A stretch of 24,440 nucleotides of DNA from CAVYVZ01 sp963772065 (GTDB lineage: Bacteria; Acidobacteriota; Vicinamibacteria; Vicinamibacterales; UBA2999): contig CAVYVZ010000012.1 in NCBI GenBank assembly GCA_963772065.1, forward strand, positions 1 to 24,440. The letters are read 5' to 3'. Of the stretch, positions 9,050 to 17,922 are shown in pieces. How positions within the stretch are numbered: position 1 is the stretch's first letter; every line of letters starts with the position of its first letter. The notes under the pieces are model-generated. The model was not told where the DNA came from and made no database searches. It saw only the letters and a program-made list of their open reading frames with translations. The position numbers and the translations under genes are program-made.

Positions 9050-9693
9050 CGTATCATCTCCGCGGATCCCACCATCCTCGTCGTGCGGGCCGAGAGCCCG
9101 TGGAAGACGGCGAAGGAGTTCATCGAGGACGCGAAGAAGCGACCCGGCCAGATCTCGCTACAGCTCGTCCGGCGTGTACGGCACGCTGCACATGGCGATG
9201 GAGCTGCTCTCGCAGGCGGCGGGGATCAAGCTGCGCCACGTGCCGTACGCCGGGCGGCGGCCCGCCGCTCACCGCGCTGCTCGGCGGCCACGTCGACGCG
9301 CTCGCGTCGGGCCCGGCGGTCGTCCTGCCGCAGATCAAGGCCGGCAAGCTGCGCGCGCTCGCGGGCTGGGGCGCCGAGCGCATCGCCGCGCTGCCCGACG
9401 TGCCGACGTTCAAGGAGCTCGGCTACCCGGACGGCGGAGTTCTACATCTGGGCCGGCGTGTTCGCGCCGAAGGGCGACGCCGGCGCCCGTCCTCGCGAAG
9501 CTGCGCGAGACGATGCGGGCAGGCCGTCGCGGATCCCGAGTTCAAGGCGGCGATGGACGAAGATCGAGACGCCCGATCACGTTCAAGCAGGGCGACGAGT
9601 TCCAGAAGTTCTTCGACGCCGACGCCCGCCGCCTCGCGCGAGGGCGTGCGCCGCGTGGGGACGAGTGGAAACGAAACTCGAGCGTCTGCGTAG
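9050..9693 (+). CDS. Bug-type (tripartite tricarboxylate transporter) solute receptor, N-terminally truncated, several frameshifts
   Basis: Periplasmic binding protein of the TctC/Bug family, which delivers small organic acids to TctAB-type transporters. Recognisable from ADPTILVVRAESPWKTAKEF at about 9060, through SSGVYGTLHMAMELLSQAAG, LRHVPYAG, GGHVDALASGPAVVLPQIKA, RIAALPDVPTFKELGYPD and VFAPKG, to ITFKQGDEFQKFFDADARRL. Bug proteins are about 320 aa with a signal peptide; the first third or so is missing here because the sequence changes character at about 9,050. The frame slips at about 9165, 9252, 9435, 9477, 9523, 9555 and 9572; deleting one base at those I checked restores the family sequence. 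No tctA or tctB gene is in the window, which is usual for orphan Bug genes. Confidence 0.8.
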
Positions 9694-9706
9694 AGCTTTT
9701 CGAGAC

Positions 9707-10246
9707 ATGGCCATCCTGAAGGTCGCGCGACTCGGTCATCCCGTCCTGCGCCAGCAGGCCCAGCCGCTCACCGTCGACGAGATCCGCTCGCCGGACACGC
9801 AGCGCCTGATCGACGACTTGATCGAGACCATGCGCGAGTACGACGGCGCCGGCCTCGCCGCCAACCAGGTCCACGCGCTCAAGCAGGTCTGCGTGATCGA
9901 GGTGCTGGGCGAACCCGCGCTATCCCGATGCGCCGCACATCCCGCTGACCGTGCTGGTCAACCCCGTCGTGACGCCGCTCACCGAAGAGATGGAGGAGGG
10001 CTGGGAGGGCTGCCTCTCGGTGCCCGACATGCGCGGCCGGGTGCCCCGCTTCACCGCCGTGCGCCTCGAGTGCCTGCGACCGCGACGGGCGAGAAGATCG
10101 ACCTCGTCGCGAAGGAGTTCTTCGCCCGCGTGATCCAGCACGAGACCGATCACCTGAAGGGCATCGTCTACGTCGACCGCATGCGCGATCTGTCGAGCCT
10201 GTCGCACATCGCCGAATGGCAGCGGTACTGCGCTCGGCATCCGTGA
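9707..10246 (+). CDS. def: Peptide deformylase, two compensating frameshifts
   Basis: Removes the formyl group from the N-terminal Met of new proteins, using a bound metal. ATG 9707 gives MAILKVARLGHPVLRQQAQP, a typical deformylase start. All three signature motifs are present once the frame is corrected: GAGLAANQV (near 9850), EGCLSVP with the metal-binding Cys (near 10010), and QHETDHLKG with the two His ligands and catalytic Glu (near 10140). The frame leaves at about 9920 (one extra G before CGCTATCCC) and returns at about 10075, so the middle third is read in another frame. Length about 178 aa, normal for the family. The usual partner fmt is not adjacent. Confidence 0.92.
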   Translation: MAILKVARLGHPVLRQQAQPLTVDEIRSPDTQRLIDDLIETMREYDGAGLAANQVHALKQVCVIEVLGEPALSRCAAHPADRAGQPRRDAAHRRDGGGLGGLPLGARHARPGAPLHRRAPRVPATATGEKIDLVAKEFFARVIQHETDHLKGIVYVDRMRDLSSLSHIAEWQRYCARHP

Positions 10247-10266
10247 GCAGAACGACTGATCGAGAT

Positions 10267-10327
10267 GGGGGACCGGACGGTCCCCCGATCCCGCCCAGCG
10301 CGTCGGGCCGGGAGCGACTCCCGGCCC
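10267..10327 (+). terminator. Tandem perfect hairpins after def
   Basis: Two consecutive perfect stems: 8 bp at 10267-10274/10279-10286 (GGGGGACC/GGTCCCCC, 4-nt loop), then 10 bp at 10305-10314/10318-10327 (GGGCCGGGAG/CTCCCGGCCC, 3-nt loop). They begin 20 nt after the def stop. No T-run follows, so these may be terminators of the type common in high-G+C genomes or another RNA structure. Confidence 0.45.
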
Positions 10328-10671
10328 TCCGCGAGCGTCGTCGCGGTCGTCAAGGACCTCTTCTTCGTGGCGCGCATCCGGGAGACGGCGCGCCTGGCCG
10401 GCGTTCCCCTCGATGTTCGCGCGCACGCCTGACGAGCTGCGCGCCGCGCTCGACGCAGAAGCCGCGCCTCGTGCTGGTCGACCTCACCGGCGGCTTCGAC
10501 TACGACGCGATGTTCGGGACGCTCGGCGACGCGCCGATCCGCCGCGTGCTCGCGTTCACCACGCACGCGCTCGCGCAAGCAGACGCAGCCGTGGCACGCG
10601 CGCTGCGACCGCGTCGTGACGAAGGAGACGCTGACGGCGGAGCTGCCGCACGCTGCTCACGCGAGGGGTGA
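10328..10671 (+). CDS. Small receiver-like protein of unknown function, frameshifted; start uncertain
   Basis: A conserved-looking protein of about 110-115 residues with the strand-helix pattern of a response-regulator receiver: VVAVVKDLFFVARIRETARL, then FARTPDELRAAL, then LVLVDLTGGFDYDAMF (an Asp at the end of the third strand, where receivers are phosphorylated), then RRVLAFTTHAL, then CDRVVTKETLTAELP. The acidic pair of true receivers is not visible at strand 1, so phosphorylation is doubtful. The frame changes at about 10415, 10460 and 10580. An ATG at 10265 is in frame with the first strand, but that start would place both hairpins inside the gene, so I set the left limit just after them. 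The gene leads a tightly packed run. Function unknown. Confidence 0.5.
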
Positions 10672-10682
10672 CTCAGCGTCCG

Positions 10683-11348
10683 ATGACCGCGGAGGAGTTC
10701 GTCGCGCGAGCTCGGCGCCGAGAACGAGGCGCTGCTCGCGCGTCTGGCGCCCGACGACACGCTGAAGCCCGAGGTCGAGGGCGCGCTCAACGTGCCGAAC
10801 CTCCTCAAGGTCGCGCTGAAGAACGAGGTCGAGGCGACGGAGATCGCGGCGCGCTGGCTCGTCGACGACGACGACGTCGACGTGAAGCTCGCGTTCGCGC
10901 GCCAGGTCGGCGACGAGGCCCGGCACTATCGGCTCATCGCGCGATCGGCCTGCGCGCGCTCGGCTTCGATCCCGACACGCGTCGATCCGCTCGCGAAGGG
11001 CTTCGGGCCGCTCTTCACGTACCTCGACTCGCTGCACGACCACCGTGGAGCGCGTGGCGGCGGGGCAGTTCACGCGCGAGGCGATCGCGGTCGTGAAGAA
11101 CCGCCAGTTCATCGAGTTCTGCGAGCGCGCGGGCGACGCGGAGACCGCGACGCTCTATCGCGACGTCATCGAGCCCGACGAGCGCTATCACCACGAGCTC
11201 GGTCGGCGACTGCTGCTGCGGCTCGCGACGACGCCCGACGCGCAGGATGCGGCGCGCCGCGCGCGCGCGGCGGACGCTGGAGCTGGCGGAAGAGCTGCAG
11301 GCCAAGGCGCTGGCGACGGCCGGCATCCATCACGCGCCGGGCTGCTGA
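10683..11348 (+). CDS. Ferritin-like domain protein, several frameshifts
   Basis: Helical protein of about 220 aa with spaced carboxylate/His motifs suited to a di-iron site: KNEVEATEIAARW, VGDEARHYRLI (E-x-x-H), QFIEFCERAGDAETATLYRD and EPDERYHHELGRRLL (E-x-x-x-H type). This order is that of ferritin-like four-helix bundles. Which chemistry it performs (iron storage, oxygenase or oxidase) cannot be told. ATG 10683 gives MTAEEFVAR; an in-frame GTG at 10668, overlapping the previous stop, is the alternative. Frame slips at about 10715, 10945, 11040 and 11270. The TGA at 11346-11348 overlaps the next ATG (TGATG), indicating translational coupling. Confidence 0.7.
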
Positions 11349-12146
11349 TGGAGTCGCTGCGCGCGTTCGCGGAGCTGGCGCGGATGCCCGGAGCCCGCGC
11401 TCGACCTCGGGCTCGGCGCGCTGCTCATCGCGCAGATCGAGCATCCCGATCTCGAGCCGACGGCCGCGAGCTCGACGCGCCTCGACGAGCTCGCCGCGCG
11501 CGCCGGCGGCGCGGCGACGTGCATCGCCTGCGCCGCGTTCCTGTTCGAGGACGAGGGCTTCGCGGGGAACGCGAAGGACTACTACGATCCGCGCAACAGC
11601 TGCCTGAACGACGTGCTCGAGCGGCGCCTCGGCATTCCGATCACGCTCTCGGTGCTCGTCATGGAGGTGGGACGCCGCGTCGGCCTCGCCGTCACGGCGT
11701 CGGGCTGCCCGGACACTTCATGGCGGCCGTCGGACGGCGTGCTCTTCGATCCGTTCAACGGCGGCGCGCTGGTGTCGCGCGCGCAGGCCGGCGACGTCGT
11801 GGCGCGCGTGCTCGGACGCGCGGTTCCGCTCGAGGACGGGCACTTCGTGCCGGTGCCGAAGACGCAGATCCTCGTCCGCATGCTCGCGAACCTCCGCAGC
11901 GTGTACGTCGATCGCGAGGCGTGGGTCGAAGGCGCGGGCGGTGATGGAGCGGCTGATGCTGCTCGATCCCGACTCGCCCGGCCACGTGCGCGACTACGGC
12001 ACGGTCTTGATGAAGGAAGGCGACTTCGCGCGGGGCGCCGCGCAGTGGGAGCGCTATCTGACGCCTTCATCCCGAACGCGCGGGACGCCGAGCGCGTGAA
12101 GGCGCAGCTCACCGAGATCCGCCGCGCGATCGCCTCGCTGAACTGA
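11348..12146 (+). CDS. SirB1-family transglutaminase-like protein with C-terminal TPR-like region, frameshifts
   Basis: ATG 11348 overlaps the upstream stop. Reconstructed as about 265 aa. The family core is clear: FEDEGFAGNAKDYYDPRNSC, then LNDVLERRLGIPITLSVLVM, then EVGRRVGLAV, GLPGHFMAA (recovered in a neighbouring frame at about 11705-11735), VLFDPFNGG and KTQILVRMLANLRSVYVDRE. The end (MLLDPDSPGHVRDYGTVLMK, then NARDAERVKAQLTEIRRAIA) resembles a tetratricopeptide helix pair, as in SirB1 proteins. The family has a transglutaminase-like fold, and its biochemical role is not settled. Frame slips at about 11392, 11700, 11935 and 12060. The stop TGA 12144-12146 overlaps the next ATG. Confidence 0.85.
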
Positions 12147-13436
12147 TGCGGCGCCCGCGGCGCCGCGCGGCATCGCTCGCCGCTGGCCGGTGCGCGCCTC
12201 GTGCTGGCGTGCCTGTCCATCTTGCGCCGGTCGCTGCGCCGGCGCTGCCGCCGAGATCCCCGCCGTCGAGGCACCGCGTGGCGTCGTGACGCAGCCGCGT
12301 CGGAAGAGAACGAGCTCGTCTCCGCGACGCCGTCTACGAGGATGCCGACCTCGCGGTCACTCGGACGCATCGTGGACCGCTGCCTCGCCGAGAGACGAGC
12401 GCGCGGGCGACGCCCTGCACCGACGTCGTCACCGTCCTGCGCGATCCGACGATCGGCGCGTTCGTGCTGCCGGCGGCCGCATCTACGTGCACACGGGCCT
12501 CCTCGCGCGCGTCGAGAACGAGGCGCAGCTCGCGACTGTCCTGGCGCGCGCGCTCGACGCACTGGCGCCTGCGGCACGGCGCTCGAGCGCCAGGCGCAGC
12601 CGGGTACGTGCGGGATGATGTGTCGCTCGCGATCGCCGGCGACGATCGCGCAGCCACGCTGGCCCGCCGGCAGGCGGACGCGGCGGCGCCGGGCTGAGCC
12701 CCGCTGTCCGGACGATCTTCGGCCGGTCGCTCGGCGTCGCCTATGTCGCGGCGCCGTGACGGATACGGCGCGCGAGCTCGCAGCGGACGCCGACGCCGGC
12801 GCGATCCGGCGCCTCGTCGCGCGCCGGCTACGACCTGAAGGAGGCGCCGCAGCGTTCGAGCGGCTGCGCCGCGCGGCGCGAAGCCGGCCGGCGCTGTCGA
12901 GCGGTTCTTTCTCGGGACGACGAGGCGCTGGCACGAGAGCGTCGACGGGCTTCGCCTCGCTCGCCGGTCAGCCCGGTGCGACGTGCGGCCGCCATGCGGA
13001 ACGTCGAGCACGACCGTTCGACTTCGTCGGTCCTGGCCCCGTCGCGCGCGACAACGTCAGCCTCGAGCTGCGGACGCCGGACGGTTTCGGCACGCGCAGG
13101 AGCAGCTCGATCGCGATGCTCGTCGTCAGCGCCGGGGGACGCGCGCGCGCACCTGATCGCTCGGCGAGCTGTACCGCCTGCGCGCGCAGCGCGCGCGCGG
13201 CGCGGCGGACCGCGACGAGCTGGCGCGCCGCGCGCTCTGGCCAGCTACGAGCGGTGCGCCGGCCTGGACCCCGACATGGCCGAGGTGGCCCGCCGGCTCG
13301 GACTGCTCTACTATCAGCAGGGACGGCTCGACCGGGCGCGGGAGGCGTTCAGCCGCTACGTCGCGGCGCGAGCCCGGACGCGCCCGACGCGCCGCGGGTG
13401 CAGGAGTACCTCGCGGCCCTGAGGGGGTGCAGATGA
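12146..13436 (+). CDS. M48-like peptidase-fold protein with C-terminal TPR repeats, catalytic motif altered, many frameshifts
   Basis: Start ATG 12146 overlaps the SirB1 stop. A basic, then hydrophobic N-terminus (ARLVLACLSIL in one frame) suggests export, perhaps as a lipoprotein. M48 hallmarks: VTVLRDPTIGAFVLP, then GRIYVHTGLLARVENEAQLA and TVLAR at about 12420-12545. The zinc motif HExxH is expected next, but the frame-corrected sequence reads R-A-L-T-H, so only the second His remains. The later Glu ligand motif ExxADA is kept (ELAADADAG near 12775). The C-terminal part (NVSLELRT, then LASYERCAGLDPDMAEVARR and GLLYYQQGRLDRAREAFSRY) forms TPR repeats, as in BepA-like proteins. The frame switches many times. 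It may be an inactive M48 relative working as a scaffold (inference). The stop overlaps the next start (ATGA). Confidence 0.6.
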
Positions 13437-14426
13437 AGATCGAGTTCGGGGTCTTCGATCACGTGGACCGCGGCGAGACCTCGGTGGCCGCGCTCTACGA
13501 GAGCCGCCTCAAGCTCGTCGAAGCGTACGACGCCGCCGGCTTCCGCGGCGTATCACGTCGCCGAGCATCACGCGACGTCGCTCGGCATGGCGCCGTCGCC
13601 GGGCATCTATCTCGCCGCGGTCGCGCAGCGCACGCGCCGCCTGCGCTTCGGGCCGCTCGTCTACATCCTGCCGCTCTACACGCCGCTGCGGCTGATCGAA
13701 GAGATCTGCATGCTCGATCAGATGAGCGGCGGGCGGTTCGAGCTCGGGATCGGGCGCGGGATCTCGCCGTACGAGCTGGCGTACTGCAACCTGAACTTCC
13801 TCGACGCCGCGGAGATCTACGAGGAGTCGTTGCAGGTCATCCTGGCCGGCCTCACCGTCGAAGACGCTCACGCACATGCGGCAAGCACTACCAGTATCGC
13901 GGCGTGCCGATCGAGATGGAGCCGGTGCAGAAGCCGCATCCGCCGCTCTGGCAGGGCGTGACGTCGGTGGAGAGCGCGCTCGGCGCCGCCAAGCGCGGCG
14001 CGAACGCCGTGAGTCATGGTCCGATCGCGGGCGTGCGCCCGATCGTCGAGGCCTACCTCGGGGCCACGGGCGGCAAGGGCCTCATCGGCTGCGGGCGGCA
14101 CATCTTCGTCGCCGACACCGACGCGGAGGCGATGAAGATCGCGGCGCCCGCGTACAAGGTCTGGTACGACAGCCTCGTGAGCCTGTGGCGGAAGTTCCGC
14201 TCGATCCCGTATCACTTCGCGGAGAATCCTGGAGATGGCGCTGAGCCGCGAGGACGCGGCGATCGTGGGCTCGCCCGCCACCGTGCGCGCGGAGATCGAG
14301 CGCCACGTCGCCGGGACCGGCTGCAACTACTTCGTCACGCGGTTCGCGTACGGTAGCCTGACGCACGAGGAGTCGGCGCGGTCGCTCGCGCTGTTCACGT
14401 CCGAGGTCATGCCGCACTTCAAGTAA
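13433..14426 (+). CDS. LLM-class (luciferase-like) flavin-dependent oxidoreductase, frameshifts
   Basis: Reduced-flavin monooxygenase-fold enzyme, about 330 aa. ATG 13433 has a GAGGGGG site 5 nt upstream and overlaps the previous stop. Family features in order: KIEFGVFDHVDRGETS; YHVAEHHATSLGMAPSPGIY (recovered across a slip near 13550); RRLRFGPLVYILPLYTPLRL; EEICMLDQMSGGRFELGIGR; YRGVPIEMEPVQKPHPPLWQ; and GSPATVRAEIERHVAGTGCN with LFTSEVMPHFK at the end. Frame slips at about 13550, 13865 and 14230. LLM enzymes oxidise diverse substrates (alkanesulfonates, aldehydes, nitriloacetate and others), and the substrate here cannot be inferred. The cupin-like gene 26 nt downstream may act with it. Confidence 0.9.
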
Positions 14427-14452
14427 TTCTCGAGGTGCAAGGGAGGAAAGCC

Positions 14453-14956
14453 ATGGGCTACACCCTCGAGCAGTTCGCCAAGGAAGTCCGCGACGCGCTC
14501 AAGGCCGAGCCGGGCCCGAACGGCCGCAAGAAGGTCGTCGACATCGTGCAGAGCGTGCTGAAGGACGACGCGTTCGTCGCGAAGCACGTGGGCGACGACG
14601 TGCCCGAGCGGAAGATCCTCTACGAAGATCCGGAGCTCGGCTTCTGCATCCTCGCGCACAACTACCACGGGCGCGAAGGAGATCGAACCCGCACGACCAC
14701 GCGCACTCGTGGGCGATCTACGGCCAGGCGAAGGGCGAGACCGCAGATGAGCGACTGGGACAAGGTGGAGCCGGCGACGCCCGACAAGCCCGGCAAGGTC
14801 AAGCACCGCCGCGTCTACACGCTCACGCCCGGCATGGCGCACGTCTACAACGAGGGCGATCTCCATTCCCCGCGGCGCGAGGGCTCGACGAAGCTCATCC
14901 GCATCGAGGGCACGAACATGGAGAAGGTGAAGCGGCTCAGCTACGAGAAGGCGTAG
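14453..14956 (+). CDS. Cupin-like putative metal-binding protein, frameshift
   Basis: About 165 aa from ATG 14453, with a strong GGGAGGAAAG site. The product starts MGYTLEQFAKEVRDALKAEP and has a cupin-type barrel in the second half: ELGFCILAHNYHG, then PHDHAHSWAIYGQAKGET (His cluster recovered by removing one C at about 14689), then RRVYTLTPGMAHVYNEGDLH, then STKLIRIEGTNMEKVKRL. The HxHxH cluster and the later His suit a metal site like that of cysteine-dioxygenase-type cupins. Frame slips at about 14689 and 14740. It shares a transcript with the LLM enzyme by spacing. The reaction is unknown. Confidence 0.7.
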   Translation: MGYTLEQFAKEVRDALKAEPGPNGRKKVVDIVQSVLKDDAFVAKHVGDDVPERKILYEDPELGFCILAHNYHGREGDRTRTTTRTRGRSTARRRARPQMSDWDKVEPATPDKPGKVKHRRVYTLTPGMAHVYNEGDLHSPRREGSTKLIRIEGTNMEKVKRLSYEKA

Positions 14957-14974
14957 CGCCTAGAAAAGAAACGC

Positions 14975-15016
14975 CTGGGCACGAGTCGACCTCCGACGGG
15001 TCGAGCGCGAGCCCAG
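14975..15016. terminator. Two-part hairpin between convergent genes
   Basis: CTGGGC at 14975-14980 pairs with GCCCAG at 15011-15016, and an inner TCGACC/GGTCGA stem lies between them. It sits 18 nt after the cupin stop and faces the 3' end of the minus-strand operon, where a bidirectional terminator would be expected. No T-run. Confidence 0.4.
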
Positions 15017-15091
15017 TTGTTCGACAGGTGACGCCGAGACGTGTCCTGGCGCACCCGCCCATGGCGTCGAAGCGCGCGGTCAGCGACGCGG

Positions 15092-16530
15092 TCAATGCCG
15101 TGATTCGGATACACCCGCGGCGAGCTGGGCCTTCAGCACCTTGCCGGTCGCGCCCTTCGGAAGCTCGGCGCAGCACGGTGATCACGCGCGGGCACTTGTA
15201 GCCGGCGACGCGCTCCTTGCACCACGCGACGAGATCGTCGGGCGTGACCGCGGCGCCCGGACGCAGCGCGACGAACGCCGCGACCTCCTCGCCGAGATCG
15301 GGGTGCGGGACGCCGATCACGGCGGCCTCCGCCACGGCGGGATGCGCGAGCAGCGCCGCTTCGACCTCGGGCGGAGAGACCGAGTAGCCGCCGCGCAGGA
15401 TCAGCTCCTTCTTGCGGCCGACGATGCTCACGAAGCCTTCGGGCGAGACGCGCGCGAGGTCGCCCGTCCTGAACCAGCCGTCGACGAGCGTCGCGGCGGT
15501 TTCCTCGGGCTGCGCCAGATACCCGTCCATCGCCGCGTCGCTCCGGATCAGCAGCTCGCCGGTCTCGCCTGGCGCGAGGTCCGCGCCGGCGTCGTCGACG
15601 ATCCGGATCTCGACGCCGGGCACGGGCCGGCCGATCGCAGTCGGGGAAGTCGCGCGGATCGTCCGCGAGGTACGAGAGCGGGCGGTGGAGCTCCGTCATG
15701 CCGTAGCCGCGCAGGATGCGGACGCCGGTCCGCGCGCGCCACGCTTCGGCGAGCGGCCACGGGCACGGCGCGGCGCCGGAGAGCGCGATCGCGGACGCGT
15801 CGAGAAGTCCGCGCGCGTCCAGCCGGGCGCGTCGAGCATGCGCTGGAACATGGTCGCCACGCGCCGGAAACACGGTGACGCGCTGCTCGATCGCACCGCG
15901 TGCGACCACGGCCTCGGGCGAGAAGCGCTCGACGATCACGACCGCGGCGCCCGCGAGCAGCGGCGCGAGCAGCGCGCCGTTGATGCCGAACGAGTGCGAG
16001 AGCGGCAGCACGGCTCAGCACGCGATCGTCGGGCACGAGCGCCATCACCGGGCCCATCCACGAGGCGTTGCCCGCGGCGACGGCGGCGTGGGAGAGCACG
16101 GCGCCCTTGGGGCGGCCGGTGCTGCCCGACGTGTAGAGCACGAGCGCCGGCGCCTCGGCGTGCTCGACGGCCGTCGACGTCGCGCCTCGCGCGTCGGGGC
16201 GTCCGCGTCTACGGACTCGACGACGGCCCGCGCGCCGAAGTCGCTCAGGATCGCCGCGCGCTCGTCGGCGGTGAGCTGCGGGTTGAGCGGGGTGACGGTG
16301 ACGCCGAGCTTGAGCGCGCCGTAGAGCGCGACCGCGAACCCGACGCTGTTCGGGAGCACGAGCGCGACGCGATCGCCCGGCACGCAGCCCTTGCGCGGCC
16401 GAGCCACCTGCGCGAAGCCGCCGGCACGCCGCTCGAGCTGCCGATACGTAAGGCGCTGGCCGCCGGCGATCAGCGCGATCCGGTCCGCGAAGCGGCGAAC
16501 CGAGGCGTCGAGGCGCCGCGACGTTGTCAC
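15092..16530 (-). CDS. AMP-binding acyl-CoA synthetase/ligase, frameshifts
   Basis: Adenylate-forming enzyme that activates a carboxylic acid with ATP and joins it to CoA. From GTG 16530 to TGA 15092, about 480 aa, near normal length. Core motifs: RLTYRQLERR at the N-terminus; the P-loop YTSGSTGRPKGAVLSH (near 16095-16140); PLSHSFGINGALLAPLLAGA; RGYGMTEL (A5); GELLIRSDAAMDGYLAQPEE; GWFRTGDLARVSPEGFVSIV (A7/A8); GRKKELILRGGYSVSPPEVE; and the C-terminal catalytic Lys in LPKGATGKVLKAQLA, recovered after one slip at about 15170. Frame slips at about 16185, 16015, 15870, 15825, 15640 and 15170. Last gene of the minus-strand operon, 28 nt after UbiD. The acid substrate is unknown; operon context suggests the product or substrate of the decarboxylases. 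Confidence 0.9.
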
Positions 16531-16558
16531 CGCGAACGTGTCGGCGCCAGCCTCACGT

Positions 16559-17920
16559 TCACAAGCCGAACGCCTTCGGATCGATCCGCTTCCAGACCTC
16601 GGGCGGGACGCGGTGGCGCGGCGTGTACGCCGCGAGCGAGGGCTTCGCGGTCGCGTCGACGCCCCACTTGCCGGAGTACCCGTCCTCGCGCGCGGACGGA
16701 TCGAGATCGGAGCCGCGCGCGTTGGTGATGATCGTGATGTCGCGGTCCGGCTGGCACGCGCGTGGCGATCGCCCAGTTCACCTGGCGGTCGTCGAACACG
16801 TCCACGTCCTGGTCGACGACCACGATGCGCTTCATGTAGAGGTCGGCGCCGAGCGCGGCGAGCATCGCGTTCTTCGCCTGGCCCGGCACGCGCTGCTCGA
16901 TCGAGATGTAGCAGGTGAAGGGGCCCGGCACGCGCACCGCCTTCACCGACGGCACCATCGCGCGCACCGCGCGGTAGAGGTTCGCCTCCATCGGGATCGT
17001 CGAGAGCAGCAGGTGATCCAGGTGCGCGACCGAGATGTCCTGGAAGAGCGCGCCCGCGCGGTGCGTGATCGCCTTGACCTTCACGACCTCGCGCTCGCGC
17101 TCGCCGAGGCTGTAGCCGGTGAACTCGCCGAACGGTCCTTCGGGCGTGCGCGCCCCGGGCAGGATCTCGGCCTCGATGACCATCTCGGCGTGCGCGGGCA
17201 CGAGCACGTCGGACGTCTCGCACTTCACGAGCTCGAGCGCCTCGCCGAAGAGACCGCCCATGATCGCGCGCTCGTCCTCGTCGATCGAGCCGATGGCGAG
17301 CGAGCCGAGCGCGATGGCCGGATGGCACGCCGATGCGCGAACGCCACGGGCAGCGGCTCGCCGCGCGCCTCCGCGAGGCGCTGGTACTCCCACAGGTGCT
17401 TGCCGACGGTGAGGTGGATCGAGCGTCGTGTCGCGGCCCTTGATCATCAGCCGGTTGTACGCGCAGTTCCACACGTCCTTCGTCGGGTCCTTGGCGAACG
17501 AGATGGCGGAGGTGAGATACGCGCCGGCATCGCCCTCGTGATGCAGGATCTGCGGGAGCGCGTAGAGGTCGACGTCTGGTCGCCGCGCAGGATCACTTCC
17601 TTCACCGGCCCGGTCGACACGACGCGCGGCGGGATCGGCTTCTCCATCGCGTGGAGGTACTTCGGCAGCATCCCGTCCGGCGGCGCGCCGATGGCCGCCG
17701 CGAGCCGCCGGCGGTTGGCGTGGAGGTTGGTGATCACCGGGAACTTCGTGCCCTTGACGTTCTCGAAGATCAGCACCGGCCGCTGCTTCAGCTCGCGCTC
17801 GAGCTTCACCACGAGCGCTGTGATCTCGTACGCCGGGTCGATCTCCTTCTTGACGACCTGGACGTCTTCGGGCTTCGCGCGCTTGACGGCGTCGAGGAAG
17901 CTGCGGAGGTCCTGTGCCAT
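16559..17920 (-). CDS. UbiD-family prenylated-FMN-dependent decarboxylase, frameshifts
   Basis: Reversible (de)carboxylase of aromatic or alpha,beta-unsaturated acids, using prenylated FMN made by a UbiX protein (none in this window). From ATG 17920 (AAGGG about 10 nt upstream) to TGA 16559, about 450 aa, normal length. Motifs: DLRSFLDAVKRAKPEDVQVV; PVLIFENVKGTKFPVITNLH; DVDLYALPQILHHEGDAGAY; NCAYNRLMIKGRDTT; PEGPFGEFTGYSLGERE, which holds the catalytic Glu in the UbiD signature; LDHLLLSTIPMEANLYRAVR; KNAMLAALGADLYMKRIVVV; and the end EVWKRIDPKAFGL. Frame slips at about 17578, 17418, 17330 and 16757. Third gene of the operon, 2 nt after the likely amidohydrolase stop. Substrate cannot be assigned. 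Confidence 0.93.
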
Positions 17921-17922
17921 GT

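Noticed and set aside
11582..12934. 450-codon open frame on the minus strand
   Set aside because: Antisense to the SirB1-type and M48-like genes. The translation is Arg/Ser/Ala-rich with no motif, as expected when high-G+C coding DNA lacks stops on the opposite strand.
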